The translations under genes and the position numbers were made by a program. Below, piece by piece: positions 13,077 through 13,120 of a stretch of DNA of 13,120 nucleotides. The first letter of the stretch is position 1. Each line of letters begins with the position of its first letter. The stretch is from Collinsella sp. (GTDB lineage: Bacteria > Actinomycetota > Coriobacteriia > Coriobacteriales > Coriobacteriaceae): contig DYAA01000093.1 in assembly GCA_019419405.1 (NCBI GenBank), positions 1 to 13,120 on the forward strand, in the 5' to 3' direction. The notes under the pieces were generated by a model. That model was not told where the DNA came from and did no database searches. It saw nothing but the letters and a program-made list of their open reading frames with translations.

Positions 13077-13120
13077 CTAAGCAGCGAGATCGGATGCGTC
13101 TTGGTAGGACGCCATAGGAC
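13077..13120 (-). CDS. C-terminal end of an unidentified upstream gene (partial)
   Basis: One minus-strand frame at the right edge reads PMASYQDASDLAA followed by TAG at 13077-13079. It ends ten bases before the TTG of the radical SAM gene, a spacing typical of this gene-dense operon layout. Fourteen codons are too few to name the product. The competing frame that continues the radical SAM frame upstream is also open, so this could be a false tail. Confidence 0.35.
   Translation of the reverse strand, partial: PMASYQDASDLAA

Noticed and set aside
13046..13106. Direct repeat of GTCTTGGTA at 13046 and 13098
   Set aside because: Only nine bases, two copies, inside coding sequence; most likely coincidence.

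Overview
The window reads as a compact, GC-rich chromosomal stretch (about 60% GC by eye) from an anaerobic actinobacterium. It best fits the Coriobacteriia, with a Collinsella-like genus as my guess. That guess rests on protein flavour, Ala/Glu-rich tails on ribosomal proteins, frequent TTG/GTG starts and gene order, not on a marker gene. All recognisable genes are core housekeeping genes. I see no mobile element, CRISPR array, tRNA or rRNA. The longest stretch without a gene is about 240 bases (4757-4996).

Region 1 (1-4841, minus strand) is one translation operon, read from right to left: rpsP (S16), khpA (KH RNA chaperone), rimM (30S maturation), trmD (tRNA m1G37 methyltransferase), lepB (signal peptidase I), glyQ and glyS (tetrameric glycyl-tRNA synthetase; glyS runs off the left edge). 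A good promoter lies about 50 bases upstream of rpsP. Gene spacing is mostly a few bases. The rimM start codon sits in the loop of a hairpin that also contains the khpA stop codon. rplS, which often follows trmD, is not between trmD and lepB.

Region 2 (4842-6310) holds dinB (DNA polymerase IV) alone on the plus strand, divergent from rpsP. It converges on the next minus-strand operon. A strong intrinsic terminator at 6224-6266 has its U-tract only in the minus direction.

Region 3 (6311-10383, minus strand) is the large-subunit/GTPase operon: rplU (L21), rpmA (L27), obgE, nadD, yqeK (HD-domain Ap4A hydrolase family) and rsfS (ribosomal silencing factor). A consensus-like extended -10 promoter overlaps the stop codon of the gene upstream of rplU. 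A hairpin with a U-tract between rpmA and obgE probably lowers read-through from the ribosomal protein genes into obgE and beyond. The genes tie ribosome assembly (Obg, L21, L27), ribosome hibernation (RsfS), NAD synthesis (NadD) and dinucleotide alarmone removal (YqeK) to one transcription unit.

Region 4 (10380-13120, minus strand) holds a conserved pair of unknown function coupled by an ATGA overlap: a 625-residue radical SAM protein (TIGR03960-like) and its radical-SAM-linked partner (TIGR03936/DUF2344-like). In many bacteria this pair sits beside rng, rplU and rpmA. Here rng and the L27-processing protease gene prp are absent from the expected places. The right edge carries what looks like the last codons of another minus-strand gene. 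The radical SAM pair is the least understood system in the window.
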